Shown here: piece by piece, positions 9,645 to 18,734 of the stretch | How positions within the stretch are numbered: the stretch's first letter is position 1 | Layout: every line of letters starts with the position of its first letter | Origin: Chthoniobacterales bacterium | Lineage (GTDB): Bacteria; Verrucomicrobiota; Verrucomicrobiia; Chthoniobacterales; UBA10450 | Assembly: GCA_035274845.1 (NCBI GenBank) | Contig: DATENU010000022.1 | Span: 124,001-188,000 of the forward strand | Direction: 5' to 3' | DNA: 64,000 nt | Notes under the pieces: model-generated | What the model was told of the DNA's origin: nothing | Database searches by the model: none | What the model saw: the letters and a program-made list of their open reading frames with translations, nothing else | Made by a program: the position numbers and the translations under genes

Positions 9645-10097
9645 CTATTTTGTTTTTCCGGGATTCCGTGCCCTAGCTTGGGCGGCACCACCTGAAGTTG
9701 GGTTCCCGACTTCGGAGGGCTTCTTGGTCCCCGCCGCCGCCTCTTTGGCTCCAGACTTCTTCAGTGCTTCCGACGCACTACGCAGTTTTGCCTCGTCGCG
9801 TATTTCCGGCTTGATCAAGGCCCGTTCTTTGTTGAGCGATTCCGTCTTATTCAGCGACTTCGTCTCGTTCAACTTCTCCGTGGTCTTCCCGGCTTCCACG
9901 CGCGCCCTTTCCGCGGCTTCCTGACGGCGGGCGATGTCTTTTTTTTCCTCGGCTTTCCTCCGAACATCATCCTCCACTCTTCCCTGCGCGTAGCCTTCTT
10001 GACCCGCCGCGAACAGCACGAGCACGAATGCGGCGATGCGCAGTGACCTGATGGCGAAGCTTTTCTTGCCGAATGGTTTTCCTGTTTGTGAGTTCAT
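9645..10097 (-). CDS. Secreted Lys/Glu/Ala-rich protein
   Basis: 150 residues. An N-terminal signal peptide is visible: basic start (KPFGKKSFAIRSLR), hydrophobic core (IAAFVLVLFAAG) and AQG cleavage-like site at about residue 38. The mature part is highly charged and almost free of aromatic residues, with a coiled-coil-like segment RRKAEEKKDIARRQEAAERA and a repeated N-K-T/E-S-L-N-K pattern (ETKSLNKTESLNKERALIK). The end is Gly/Ala/Lys-rich. Such sequences are low in complexity and do not point to an enzyme; a periplasmic structural or peptidoglycan-contacting role is possible. It sits between the lipoprotein and sigma genes, on the same strand. No family recognised. Confidence 0.6.
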   Translation of the reverse strand: MNSQTGKPFGKKSFAIRSLRIAAFVLVLFAAGQEGYAQGRVEDDVRRKAEEKKDIARRQEAAERARVEAGKTTEKLNETKSLNKTESLNKERALIKPEIRDEAKLRSASEALKKSGAKEAAAGTKKPSEVGNPTSGGAAQARARNPGKTK

Positions 10098-10115
10098 CGT
10101 TTGTAGATTGATGGA

Positions 10116-10898
10116 TTATTTGCTGGTTGAGTTGAGAAATGCGTTGATCAAGTTGATGGCTTTCTCGGCTGCGGTGCCTACGGTCTCCACGACTTGTTTT
10201 CCACCAATTTTCCCGAGATTAGCCAGATCTGCATTGGACGCCCTGACCACGGCTTTGAACTCGGGCGTTCGCATGGCCACGATAGCGTCCTGCAAACGGC
10301 TCTCGGTCCCCGCAAAGGAGAGGAGCACAGCGAAACTGGCCTCGTTCTTCTTCCTAACGAGCATTTCGAACTCAGGGTCTGAGTCCGCCGCAAAGCGATC
10401 AAGGTAGATTGTGAGGTCACCAAGCAGGCTCTCCGCGGACTCGGCATAATCTGAAAGCGGAAACATCTCGTGCTCAGGTAGGTCGCCACTGAACGTTCCC
10501 GGAGTTGATCGCAACTCCAACATGCTGAACGTCAACGTCCAGAGGTAGAGCTTTTCGAGGTATTGCCGCTCGGAAATCTCGTAAACCTTTTTCTTTCGAT
10601 CGAAGCGGCGGATGAGAGGTTGAAGCTGGCTGAATGCTTCTCGCTTGATCTGCTGGGCTTCCGCTTGGCTCATCGCGCTCGTCTCCACGCGACGCTCCGC
10701 TGGCGCGTCGACAGACGCCCGGCTCTCCGGACGTTCGACGCAACCGACTCCGCTGCCGAGAAGGGCGAGCAGCAGGACGATGCGGAAGTAATGCGGGAGG
10801 CGTTTGCGAAGGTAGCCAGCGCGGATTGTTTCAAACCTCGGCGTGAATGGCGTAGCGAACGAGGGCCAAAGGTAATTGAACGAACGGTCCCGCTTCAT
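10116..10898 (-). CDS. Predicted lipoprotein, upstream end of the sigma cluster
   Basis: The frame is open from 11123, but the first 65 codons look non-native, so I place the start at the ATG at 10898 (MKRDRSFNYL), with 10928 as an alternative. A membrane segment IVLLLALLGSGVGC ends in a lipobox-like Cys about 53 residues in, which is long for a lipoprotein signal. The start could therefore be a non-ATG codon further in. The mature part is acidic and helical (SQAEAQQIKREAFSQLQPL) and contains LEKLYLWTLTFSMLELRS and a C-terminal amphipathic segment VGTAAEKAINLINAFLN. It lies 18 bases before the secreted Lys/Glu-rich gene, as in an operon. No family recognised. Confidence 0.55.
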   Translation of the reverse strand: MKRDRSFNYLWPSFATPFTPRFETIRAGYLRKRLPHYFRIVLLLALLGSGVGCVERPESRASVDAPAERRVETSAMSQAEAQQIKREAFSQLQPLIRRFDRKKKVYEISERQYLEKLYLWTLTFSMLELRSTPGTFSGDLPEHEMFPLSDYAESAESLLGDLTIYLDRFAADSDPEFEMLVRKKNEASFAVLLSFAGTESRLQDAIVAMRTPEFKAVVRASNADLANLGKIGGKQVVETVGTAAEKAINLINAFLNSTSK

Positions 10899-11368
10899 GG
10901 CTTCATTGAGATGACGAACGATTTGCATGGCGATAATGTCTGGTTTTGGTGTTGATGGTTGAAGGTCTCGTTCGGTATTTAGAAGCGGGACATGGGGGAT
11001 GTGACGGAGATTCTTCACACCACCGCATTTTTTTGGCGGCTGCCTTGAGGGATGCCGCTCAAACAGCCCAACAAGCGGCCAGCCGGGGACTGTGCGGACC
11101 CTTGGGTTGCGCTCCCCTCTCACAAGCCGTGCAGTCCAGGCGACTCATGCCAAATCGACGATCCGTCCGTCACACAATGCAGTGTTCGGCGCTAGACCTC
11201 GCTAGACATGAGTGCTCCACCCTCGACGAAGACTCTTGTGCGAGCCGATGTGGTGTGCGTGGTTGCGGAGGTGAGACCGAGGCCCGGCAATCACACGAGG
11301 CGAATTGAGGCAGTGATCAGCCGAATATTGACGTGCCGCGCTGCCTTCTTTTGGATTGATTAACCGGG
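10899..11368. promoter_or_regulatory. Divergent intergenic region between sigma cluster and NACHT gene
   Basis: The minus-strand cluster and the plus-strand NACHT gene start here in opposite directions, so promoters for both should lie in this stretch. The leftmost part is in frame with the lipoprotein gene but does not look coding. I could not recognise a confident -35/-10 pair or an operator. An ECF-type promoter would be the natural thing to look for. Confidence 0.35.
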
Positions 11369-14300
11369 ATGGCTTCACTTCGACAGCTTCTTAATGTCCG
11401 CTCTAGCAGTGCAGAGGCATTGGCTGAGTATCTAACTCAACTGATCTCCATTTACGGTCGCCATCCGCTGCTCGAAAAGCACGCCCCGGGAATCGATCTA
11501 GAAAAGGTCTGGCAGCCATTGCGGTGCGTCGAGCGCCGCGAAGAATACGAGCGGCGGACCGACGCTCGCACCAAGAGCGCGGTAGGCGAGACAGAGGTGC
11601 ATGGCCGCTGGTCCTCTGAAGTGGGCGACACGACCGAGTTTCACCACCCGGTTGAAAGCGCCCTTCGGCCGGAACTCGGTCGCGGCCTCAGCAGCACCGC
11701 AGAATATATAGCATACCGACCGGAGAGCTGGGCAGATTTTCGCGTTTGCACCTTTTTGGGCGATCCCGGTTCGGGCAAATCCGAGCTACTCCGGCGACAG
11801 GTTCGAGAGCGTGCGCAACAACAGGCTGCTGTTCTGCAGGCGCAGACCGCGCTATCATCAGAACTCTGCCCGCCTGTCTTCGTCGCGTTGCGCACGGTCC
11901 CGCAGCTCTTGCGGCCCGAGAAAGAAATCGAAAAGCAATTGCTTGAGCGGATTGGTCGGTCCGTGACCCGAGCGCTGGGGTCGCAGCGGGAAGAGTGGGT
12001 CGTTCCATTCTCAATCCTGCTCGCCGCAGCGGCCCAGCAGATTCCCGCTCTTGAACACATTGCTGGTGCGGTGGCGCGTCATTGGTCGTGCCGGATGAGC
12101 GAAGGGGAGGAGGCGCATACTCCACCGCTACTATGCTTGGATGGACTCGACGAGCTACGGGGCGCCGCCTTTGAAGAGGTCCGGACGCTGCTGCAACCGC
12201 TGCTGGCACCAAGCCCATCCTGCCTACGAATGCAGATTGTGTTGAGTTCCCGGTTTCATGGGTATCAGCGCCTGATGAGATACCGCGAGCCGCGCCTGTT
12301 ACCCTTTCGTCCCCCGGAAATAGATGCCTATATCGAGAGCTTCTTTCACGCCGGCGACAGAGAGTTCGCAAACTTCACCGGCTCACAGGTGCAAAGCATG
12401 GTGCGCAATCTTCTGCGGGAAAACCCAAGCATTTTCGATAGTTGCGCTAATCCGTTCATCCTCACGATGCTCTGCATCGACTGCTTCGAAAAGCTGCGGG
12501 ATGGGCGCATCAATCTTCGGGAGCTAAGGCTGCCGGGCACTCGCTCCGAACTTTACTACGATATCCTCCGACGTATCCTAGGCGACGAGGCGTCCAAGTC
12601 GCGCCCAGGCAGCCCCGATCATCACGATCTGAGTACCGCCCGTAAGATTGAGTTGCTGGCGCATGCCGCGCTACAGATGTCTCCCGAGACATCCATTTCC
12701 ACGACGGAGATAGAGGTGCTCTTCTGCAACGAGAAAGAACTTCTCAAGCAATTGCTGGAGAACGACTGTATCTTTACCAAACGAAGTGAGGCGGCGCAGC
12801 ACCTTTCGTTTCTCCATCTCACCTTTCAAGAGTATCTGGCGGCGGCAGCTCTAGTGGCTCATCAACAGCTCCCCGAGGAGTTATTGCGTTGCTCTTACCT
12901 CCCCGTCTGGACGCAAGTGGTGCGCATGACCCTGGGTCTTCTCACCTTGCCAGAAAAGCGGCGCTGTCGAAACATTCGACCGGCGTGGACGCTGCAGGGC
13001 GTGATCGCCGCCTGGCATAAAATCGGCGGGCTGTGCTCGGGCTACTTTTCAATGCTACTCGCCAGCGGCGTTGCGGATATAGGCGCCCTAGAAGAGGGCG
13101 ACCTCGCGGCCATTTGCGAAACATTGTTCCGTGACTGGTGTCGCGCGCAGGGAACGGCTGCGGATACAGCCATAGTAACTCAACCTATTGAGCGAGCTTT
13201 TTTCGTGCTCCAGCGCAGTGTAGTGAATCGCGCCCGCGTGCATGAATGGCTAGCTGTACAGCTGGAAGATGAGTCAACGGCCTGTCTCGCCGCCTCACTC
13301 CTACGCGCGGCAAATATCTTCAATCCAACTCGCCGCCTCGCCCGAGCGGTCTTCGGCGCGCTGCGTCATGACTCCGTGGAAGCTGGATGGCCGGTGCACC
13401 TTTATTTAACCTCTGCCGCCGGCAGTCGCTTGGAGCACCTCGCTGAGAAGTTTGCTCGCCGTCCGACAGCAGAGGAGACGAAGGGTTTGGACGAGTTTTT
13501 GCGCATGAACGTGATTTCCCGGCCCCTTCCCATGCTAGTGAATCCCGAAGAAGCAGTGAGCGAGATTCACTCCGTGCTCACTGAGGCTATTCAACTCCGC
13601 GAATTGCTGACGCTCGATGACCCTCCTGGTGTCGCCTATCTGAGAGAACATCCGAAGCTTCTCTGTACCGTTGCCATCCTTTTTGGAGGTTTTAATTACC
13701 TCGGCATGGAGCGATGTCTCGCCCGACGTGCCGCGCTGGTTCACGACATGCTGAGCCCCGCCCAGTTTGGCCGACGGCATTCTGCCGCTTGCGAACTTGA
13801 CTTGGAGATATCACCTTGGCTGCAGCTAATCCGCAATGAGGGCCTAGATTTTCGCGCGGAGAGCATCTTTATGCCTTCGCCCCTGGACGAGGCCTTCACC
13901 GGCTGGATCCGAAACCGTCTTCCCGTGCCGCAAATCGTGCAGGAATTGGCGGCGATCATTCAAGCCGAATCTGCGAATGACGCCAAATGCGCTGAAGCCT
14001 ATGTCGCCTGCTATTGCTTGGCCCCAGAGAAGGCGCCTGAAATTGATATTCCGGAGATCCGGCGGAGGGAGATTGCTCCGCTTTTGCGTCGACGCGCTTC
14101 TGTGCTGGAAAAAATCCTGCGCGACGCGATGATCCGCGCCGGTCCGCTGGCGCGCGATAGTGTAGTAAAAGCGAGCATTGAGAGACAGCCTATGACGCTA
14201 GGCCGCGCGCACGTGAAAGATGCGCATGCTTTGTGGCGAATTCATCAGATTCATCGTCGCTATGGTGGACAGCCACTGAAGCTCGCCTCAGATTTCCACC

Positions 14301-17300
14301 TACTTCCCGAGCCGATGCGCGTGGTTGCCCTAGGAGAGTTTATGGCGGCAGCCCTTAACGGCTCGCTGGAAGACGATCCAGGTTTCACGAACGACACCTG
14401 TTATAACATGATGGTGACACTGGACACTATCGGTGGTCCACTTTCCGATCCCGCCGTTCTCACCCGCTGGCTGCGATGGGTGCCATGGTCGGAAAGCGCG
14501 CGCCAAGAGCGAGGCTTGGCAAACGTTTGTTTCGAAGACGCGCATTCTTCAGCCGAGCGTGAACTCACGGAAATTATGGAAAAAGAAACCTGGCAAGGGC
14601 TTGCAGCGGCGCTGGATGTGATTTATCACAGTCCCGCTTGGAGTTATCCTTTTCAAGGCTGGGCTTTGGCTAACCTAGTCCCTCTCATTGCGGAAATCGC
14701 CCCAGCCATGCTGGCAGAGGTGCTCCTATTCGCACAACAGGCCTTGCAGGAAGATTGCTATCGCGCGCGTAGCATGGTGCTTTCGGCTCTGGCGCGGGTT
14801 GGAGCCGACCGCTTTCCAGACTCAGTGGACACGATGCCGTCACCTTTGGCGGTGCGATGGTGCGCGCTCGCCGTCTCACTCCGAGAACACATGGAAGACA
14901 AGTATCTCCCCATGGCGCAGCGTTGTTTAAACCGCGTGAACGATTCGCGGGAGAAGGCTCGGTCACTGGAACTGCTCTCCGTGAATTGCCGCAGCGACGA
15001 GGTTGTTGCTGGTGCCTGGGCTTTTTACTGCAGGACTCGACGCGATGTCTCGCTTAAACGTGAGCTTCCCCACCGGCGCGCGATCTCTGAGACTGCACCC
15101 GAATACCTACTGCGTTGCGGCAATCGTCTACATGCCTTCCTGCAAAAGTTTGTCGCTGGGGGTTCTGCCTTTCGTCGGATGATCCAACATAGTGCGCGAC
15201 TCGAGCACAAGATCTCCCTTCCGGACGTTTCCTCTGGGACTCTACCGGAACATCTGCTGCGCTGCGGCGAGCGGCTACATGTCCTCCTTCGAAACTTGGG
15301 CGAAGCTCCGGAAGCCGATCTCGACGCTTGCTGGAACGAGTGCATCCGTGATCCGCAGAATGTGGAAAAACAAGCTTCCTTCGTGCAGAGAGTGAACACA
15401 ACCGGCTTTCTCCTTACGCGCAGCCGCGCAATGTCGCTCGAGCACGAGTTGCCGCTGCGCGGTGCACGTGCCTTTGTTTCCCTGCTGCGCAAGATTCCAC
15501 GCGTAGCGCGCTGCGCCGTTTTTGCGCTCCGCGCTTGGCTGCATTCTGCAGATGACGAGTCGTTCCGCGACATCTGCGCCCTGCTCTTACTAGAGCACGG
15601 GCTTTGTCCACCTTCCGTTGCCGCGCGGATTGGTCGTCTTCTCGAATCCGGAGACGACCTAATCCGGCAACGAACCCATGTCGCCCTTTACCCTAAATCA
15701 GAAGCCCATGCCGGCTGGGTCGCCGGAAGGCTTGGGCAGGAGACCCTACTTAAAGTCGCGGATCAAGCCAAGCGATACGGGAGGGATCGGCCCGGCCTTG
15801 CCCTTCACGTCGGGTGGTTTCTTGACCGGATTATCTTCGATAATGCTCAGATAGTCGCGGAGTTTTACAAACGGGCTTTGCGCGAGGGAAGAGACTGCAC
15901 GGCGGCGCACGTCCTGGGGCGAATGCAGCTCATCGATGGGAGCGTGCTTGAGTATCTTCTGCAAGTTCTGCCGAACACCCCGACTTGGCTGAGTGAACGC
16001 CTCTTCTGTGCCGGCCGCCTCTTTCGGACTTGCGGCCCCGAGCTGCTGAACAGAACCGCAATGCCCCGGCAGATTGATGCATGCCTGCGTCCTATCGTGG
16101 AGCGGCAGGTCGCGCCGTCGGCTGCGCTGGCAGCCTACGCGTGGCGCAACTTTATCAATTGCTTGGGCCTCGAGAAGACGGAACAGAACGTGGCGTTAGG
16201 AGGTTTGCTTGAGTGTCTGCAGAGTCGTTTGGCTCGCTGGACCGAAGCAGATGGTGATTCCACAGTCCTCCTCGTTCTTAGCGGGCGGATCGCCGAGGAA
16301 GTCGCGCCCGGCCTTCTGCACCAGCTAGCGGACGAACTCACGGGAAAGGCACGCGCCTCATTTGCGGAGGTCGCATGGTTCTTGGAGGTGCAGGAAGCTC
16401 TGGCGGTCCCGCTCTGCATCGCCATTGTGGCGCTTCTGCTCGAGCACTACGAAGAGGAGCGCGCTCTTGAGGTGGGGGCAGCCTTCGCACCCGAACAGTG
16501 GGTCAGCGCCATGCAGTTCGCGCTAGATTCGCCGCTCATAAGCGAGTCTCTGCTCTCCAAAACAAAATTTTGTGCCTGGCTGCTGGCAAGAAATGAAGGG
16601 TGCCTTCAAGCCGCCGCCATGGAACTTGAGCAGTTGTTGAAGAAGAACATCTGGGATCCCACCACCTACGGCAGTGATGCCCACATCCTTTTTCCACGAT
16701 CTAATCTGCTCATGCTCTTGGATGGCGCGTTCACTTTAGCGCCACGTCTGCGTCAAACGGTAGCTCCTCGCCTCACGCTGCTGCAGTGCGAGGTGCTGCG
16801 CGAATGCGCCATCCGGCACAATGCCTACCCAGGGCGCCGCGCGGCCATCCGGCTGTTGGCCCTCACAACCGGGGGCGCGGAATCGGCTCTTATTGCTTAC
16901 GGTGCGAGAACTGGGCACGACGTCGGCGTGGTCAGTGGTATCTGGGCCGCTCTGCGCTGCCAGCAGGAGCATGCAGAAAATCTTCTCGCTGCGGCGGAAG
17001 AAGCGTCGGAGTCCGCTCGCTCCAGTCCGCGCACGGTGATGGTGATGCTGAACATGGTGGCTAACTCAGTCACCCATCAGGAGACCAGCAATGCCCGGCC
17101 GCTTCCCCCGCTCATTCTCCGTACTTTGCTGCGAATCAAGGATCGGGAAGTTTCGTATTTCGAGCCCACGGACGAGTTCAGCAAAACCTTCGTTTCCAGT
17201 TCCCTCGCGCTGCAACAACGCATCGTTACCGTGCTCTACCAGAAGCTGGGTATGATGGACCAACCTCTCCAAGCTGGACGCTTCGATTGTGTCTGCTGCG

Positions 17301-17578
17301 ACATTGCCGCGTCGGCCATTTTCCCACAAGCCATCACGGTTGCTCCCGAAACGCTTCCGCTCTATATCTCGGAGATCCCCGTCGCCGGAAAGCGGATCGC
17401 AGAATATCAGTTGCGGCACTACTTGCGTCGGCTTTACGGTGCGCAGAATGTGAACACCGCCGACTGGTTTATGAATGTCACGAACAAAGCAGCGGAGGGA
17501 AGCTGGAGTATAGTTCGCTTTATCCTCACAATAGGTAATGAGGTCGCTCCGCCGCATATGCCCGAATCTATCTCGTGA
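11369..17578 (+). CDS. Giant NACHT-domain NTPase (NLR-like, STAND family)
   Basis: 2069 residues. The N-terminal ~110 residues are a small helical domain (MASLRQLLNVRSSSAEALAE). The NACHT NTPase follows: Walker A GDPGSGKS at 131-138, Walker B LLCLDGLDEL at about 254-263, sensor-like IVLSSRFHGY at 290-299, NPFILTMLC at 361-369, and the winged-helix end FLHLTFQEYLAA at 481-492. Residues ~500-2069 are Leu/Ala-rich helical-repeat sequence of the HEAT/TPR type, likely a sensor. This order (small N-terminal adaptor, NACHT, long repeat) is that of STAND ATPases, many of which act as antiphage NLR-like sensors that oligomerise on recognising a target. No nuclease, protease or TIR effector is visible inside, so the effector may be a partner. 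Defence is inferred, not shown. Confidence 0.9.
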   Translation: MASLRQLLNVRSSSAEALAEYLTQLISIYGRHPLLEKHAPGIDLEKVWQPLRCVERREEYERRTDARTKSAVGETEVHGRWSSEVGDTTEFHHPVESALRPELGRGLSSTAEYIAYRPESWADFRVCTFLGDPGSGKSELLRRQVRERAQQQAAVLQAQTALSSELCPPVFVALRTVPQLLRPEKEIEKQLLERIGRSVTRALGSQREEWVVPFSILLAAAAQQIPALEHIAGAVARHWSCRMSEGEEAHTPPLLCLDGLDELRGAAFEEVRTLLQPLLAPSPSCLRMQIVLSSRFHGYQRLMRYREPRLLPFRPPEIDAYIESFFHAGDREFANFTGSQVQSMVRNLLRENPSIFDSCANPFILTMLCIDCFEKLRDGRINLRELRLPGTRSELYYDILRRILGDEASKSRPGSPDHHDLSTARKIELLAHAALQMSPETSISTTEIEVLFCNEKELLKQLLENDCIFTKRSEAAQHLSFLHLTFQEYLAAAALVAHQQLPEELLRCSYLPVWTQVVRMTLGLLTLPEKRRCRNIRPAWTLQGVIAAWHKIGGLCSGYFSMLLASGVADIGALEEGDLAAICETLFRDWCRAQGTAADTAIVTQPIERAFFVLQRSVVNRARVHEWLAVQLEDESTACLAASLLRAANIFNPTRRLARAVFGALRHDSVEAGWPVHLYLTSAAGSRLEHLAEKFARRPTAEETKGLDEFLRMNVISRPLPMLVNPEEAVSEIHSVLTEAIQLRELLTLDDPPGVAYLREHPKLLCTVAILFGGFNYLGMERCLARRAALVHDMLSPAQFGRRHSAACELDLEISPWLQLIRNEGLDFRAESIFMPSPLDEAFTGWIRNRLPVPQIVQELAAIIQAESANDAKCAEAYVACYCLAPEKAPEIDIPEIRRREIAPLLRRRASVLEKILRDAMIRAGPLARDSVVKASIERQPMTLGRAHVKDAHALWRIHQIHRRYGGQPLKLASDFHLLPEPMRVVALGEFMAAALNGSLEDDPGFTNDTCYNMMVTLDTIGGPLSDPAVLTRWLRWVPWSESARQERGLANVCFEDAHSSAERELTEIMEKETWQGLAAALDVIYHSPAWSYPFQGWALANLVPLIAEIAPAMLAEVLLFAQQALQEDCYRARSMVLSALARVGADRFPDSVDTMPSPLAVRWCALAVSLREHMEDKYLPMAQRCLNRVNDSREKARSLELLSVNCRSDEVVAGAWAFYCRTRRDVSLKRELPHRRAISETAPEYLLRCGNRLHAFLQKFVAGGSAFRRMIQHSARLEHKISLPDVSSGTLPEHLLRCGERLHVLLRNLGEAPEADLDACWNECIRDPQNVEKQASFVQRVNTTGFLLTRSRAMSLEHELPLRGARAFVSLLRKIPRVARCAVFALRAWLHSADDESFRDICALLLLEHGLCPPSVAARIGRLLESGDDLIRQRTHVALYPKSEAHAGWVAGRLGQETLLKVADQAKRYGRDRPGLALHVGWFLDRIIFDNAQIVAEFYKRALREGRDCTAAHVLGRMQLIDGSVLEYLLQVLPNTPTWLSERLFCAGRLFRTCGPELLNRTAMPRQIDACLRPIVERQVAPSAALAAYAWRNFINCLGLEKTEQNVALGGLLECLQSRLARWTEADGDSTVLLVLSGRIAEEVAPGLLHQLADELTGKARASFAEVAWFLEVQEALAVPLCIAIVALLLEHYEEERALEVGAAFAPEQWVSAMQFALDSPLISESLLSKTKFCAWLLARNEGCLQAAAMELEQLLKKNIWDPTTYGSDAHILFPRSNLLMLLDGAFTLAPRLRQTVAPRLTLLQCEVLRECAIRHNAYPGRRAAIRLLALTTGGAESALIAYGARTGHDVGVVSGIWAALRCQQEHAENLLAAAEEASESARSSPRTVMVMLNMVANSVTHQETSNARPLPPLILRTLLRIKDREVSYFEPTDEFSKTFVSSSLALQQRIVTVLYQKLGMMDQPLQAGRFDCVCCDIAASAIFPQAITVAPETLPLYISEIPVAGKRIAEYQLRHYLRRLYGAQNVNTADWFMNVTNKAAEGSWSIVRFILTIGNEVAPPHMPESIS

Positions 17579-17844
17579 ACAGACTTGCAATCCCGCGTGA
17601 ACTGATTGGGCAGAATTCGTGTGCAGACATATAGGGCACTCCTGCTCCTGCGCTAGCCATCCCGGTCGATTTCCAGACTGCGTGGCTGAGAGGGGGGGTT
17701 GGAAGTGCCCCTTGGCGGACATCCGGGGGGTAACCGAAGGAGATCGCGAAAGGCGGCGTGAACCCGTAAGGAACATGGTATCAAGATGGTCCCAGTCTGG
17801 GAGAAGCATTGCTTTCTGTGCTTCCTTTCGTCGAGTCCCAAAAG

Positions 17845-18006
17845 GTTGATGTTCAGAGCGTTTGGAAACTGCGCGAGATCGCCGATGAAAACCGTGTCTC
17901 GCTCAAAGACCTCTTCAATTATGTTTACAGTGAGGATCTATCTGGGGGGGTTAAGCTAATTCAATCCAACAAAGTAACTTTCGCAAATTTGCCGCGTGGA
18001 TTGTGA
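17845..18006 (+). pseudogene. C-terminal fragment resembling DUF2610
   Basis: The plus-strand frame contains VWKLREIADENRVSLKDLF, which fits the C-terminal helix pattern of DUF2610 proteins (K-L-x-x-I-A-x-E-N-x-V-S-x-x-x-L). The frame ends at 18006. Nothing like the family's N-terminal MKxFVIPC part is visible upstream, and the preceding codons look non-coding. It is inverted relative to the complete relative 200 bases downstream. I read it as the leftover of a second copy. Confidence is limited by the short length. Confidence 0.4.
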
Positions 18007-18212
18007 TCTGGTCGTGCGTTCGCCTTAGACATCGCGCCTTATCCTCATCCTCATCTCCCTGGCCTTCGCTACTCTGAGTTCCATCCTAGCATGGGTGAAT
18101 ACGTTGACCTTTTCGAGCACTCCCTAGGCATCCCCGATTCTCAATGCCATCTGCGAAATATTCTCCTCCGAACTGAACACGATTACCGCGGACGAAACCA
18201 CTTTCGCTGTTC

Positions 18213-18575
18213 TTACACGGCGTTTGTCTCAGAAATAGCTTTGCGGACCGTTTCCAACATAAGCCGCAAGTGCTCGACAAAGCGACATACGGCTGCCATG
18301 ACAGGGCTATCCGCGACCGGCAGCTCTTCATCATAGGGGAAATTTAATGCGTATGCGCACGTTTCCGAAAAAGAAGCATTGTGTTCGATGGTCATTCGCC
18401 GAAGCTCTGCCAATTCAAATAATGTCTCGGCGGGCACCTCTACCCCACGATTTGACCTAAGCCAGGCTGTTTGGAAGTGGAGTGCATTGATAATTCCCGG
18501 AGTGGGTTCGCCAAGGTAAAATTGAATTGGGATTAATTTCTCATTCACCCGACACGGTATGACAAACATTTTCAT
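18213..18575 (-). CDS. DUF2610-like small protein
   Basis: 120 residues starting MKMFVIPCRVNEKLIPIQFY. It shows the sequence order I associate with DUF2610: MKxFVIPC, then a YLGEPTPG turn, then FQTAWLRSNRGVEVPAETLF, then a helix with EHNASFSETCAYAL. The family's function is unknown to me. It has no signal peptide or membrane segment and should be cytoplasmic. It is convergent with the NACHT gene and divergent from the OmpA-domain gene. The nearby inverted fragment at 17845-18006 suggests that the family was duplicated here. Confidence 0.65.
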   Translation of the reverse strand: MKMFVIPCRVNEKLIPIQFYLGEPTPGIINALHFQTAWLRSNRGVEVPAETLFELAELRRMTIEHNASFSETCAYALNFPYDEELPVADSPVMAAVCRFVEHLRLMLETVRKAISETNAV

Positions 18576-18734
18576 TTTCGGGCAAAGAGGAGACTCTAAA
18601 ATCTAACGAGGCTCAAGCGTTAAAACGCAGAAGAGCGCTCTCAACGCCTCATGGGAAAGCGGCAAGCCGGTTTCCAGCAGTTGCGGGACTGATGGTGGCG
18701 CGTCACACTCGGCCACTGGGCCGCCTATGGATGA

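Noticed and set aside
17066..17809. Minus-strand frame of 247 codons over the 3' end of the NACHT gene
   Set aside because: It overlaps a plus-strand frame of 2069 codons with clear domains and has no ribosome binding site or recognisable sequence.
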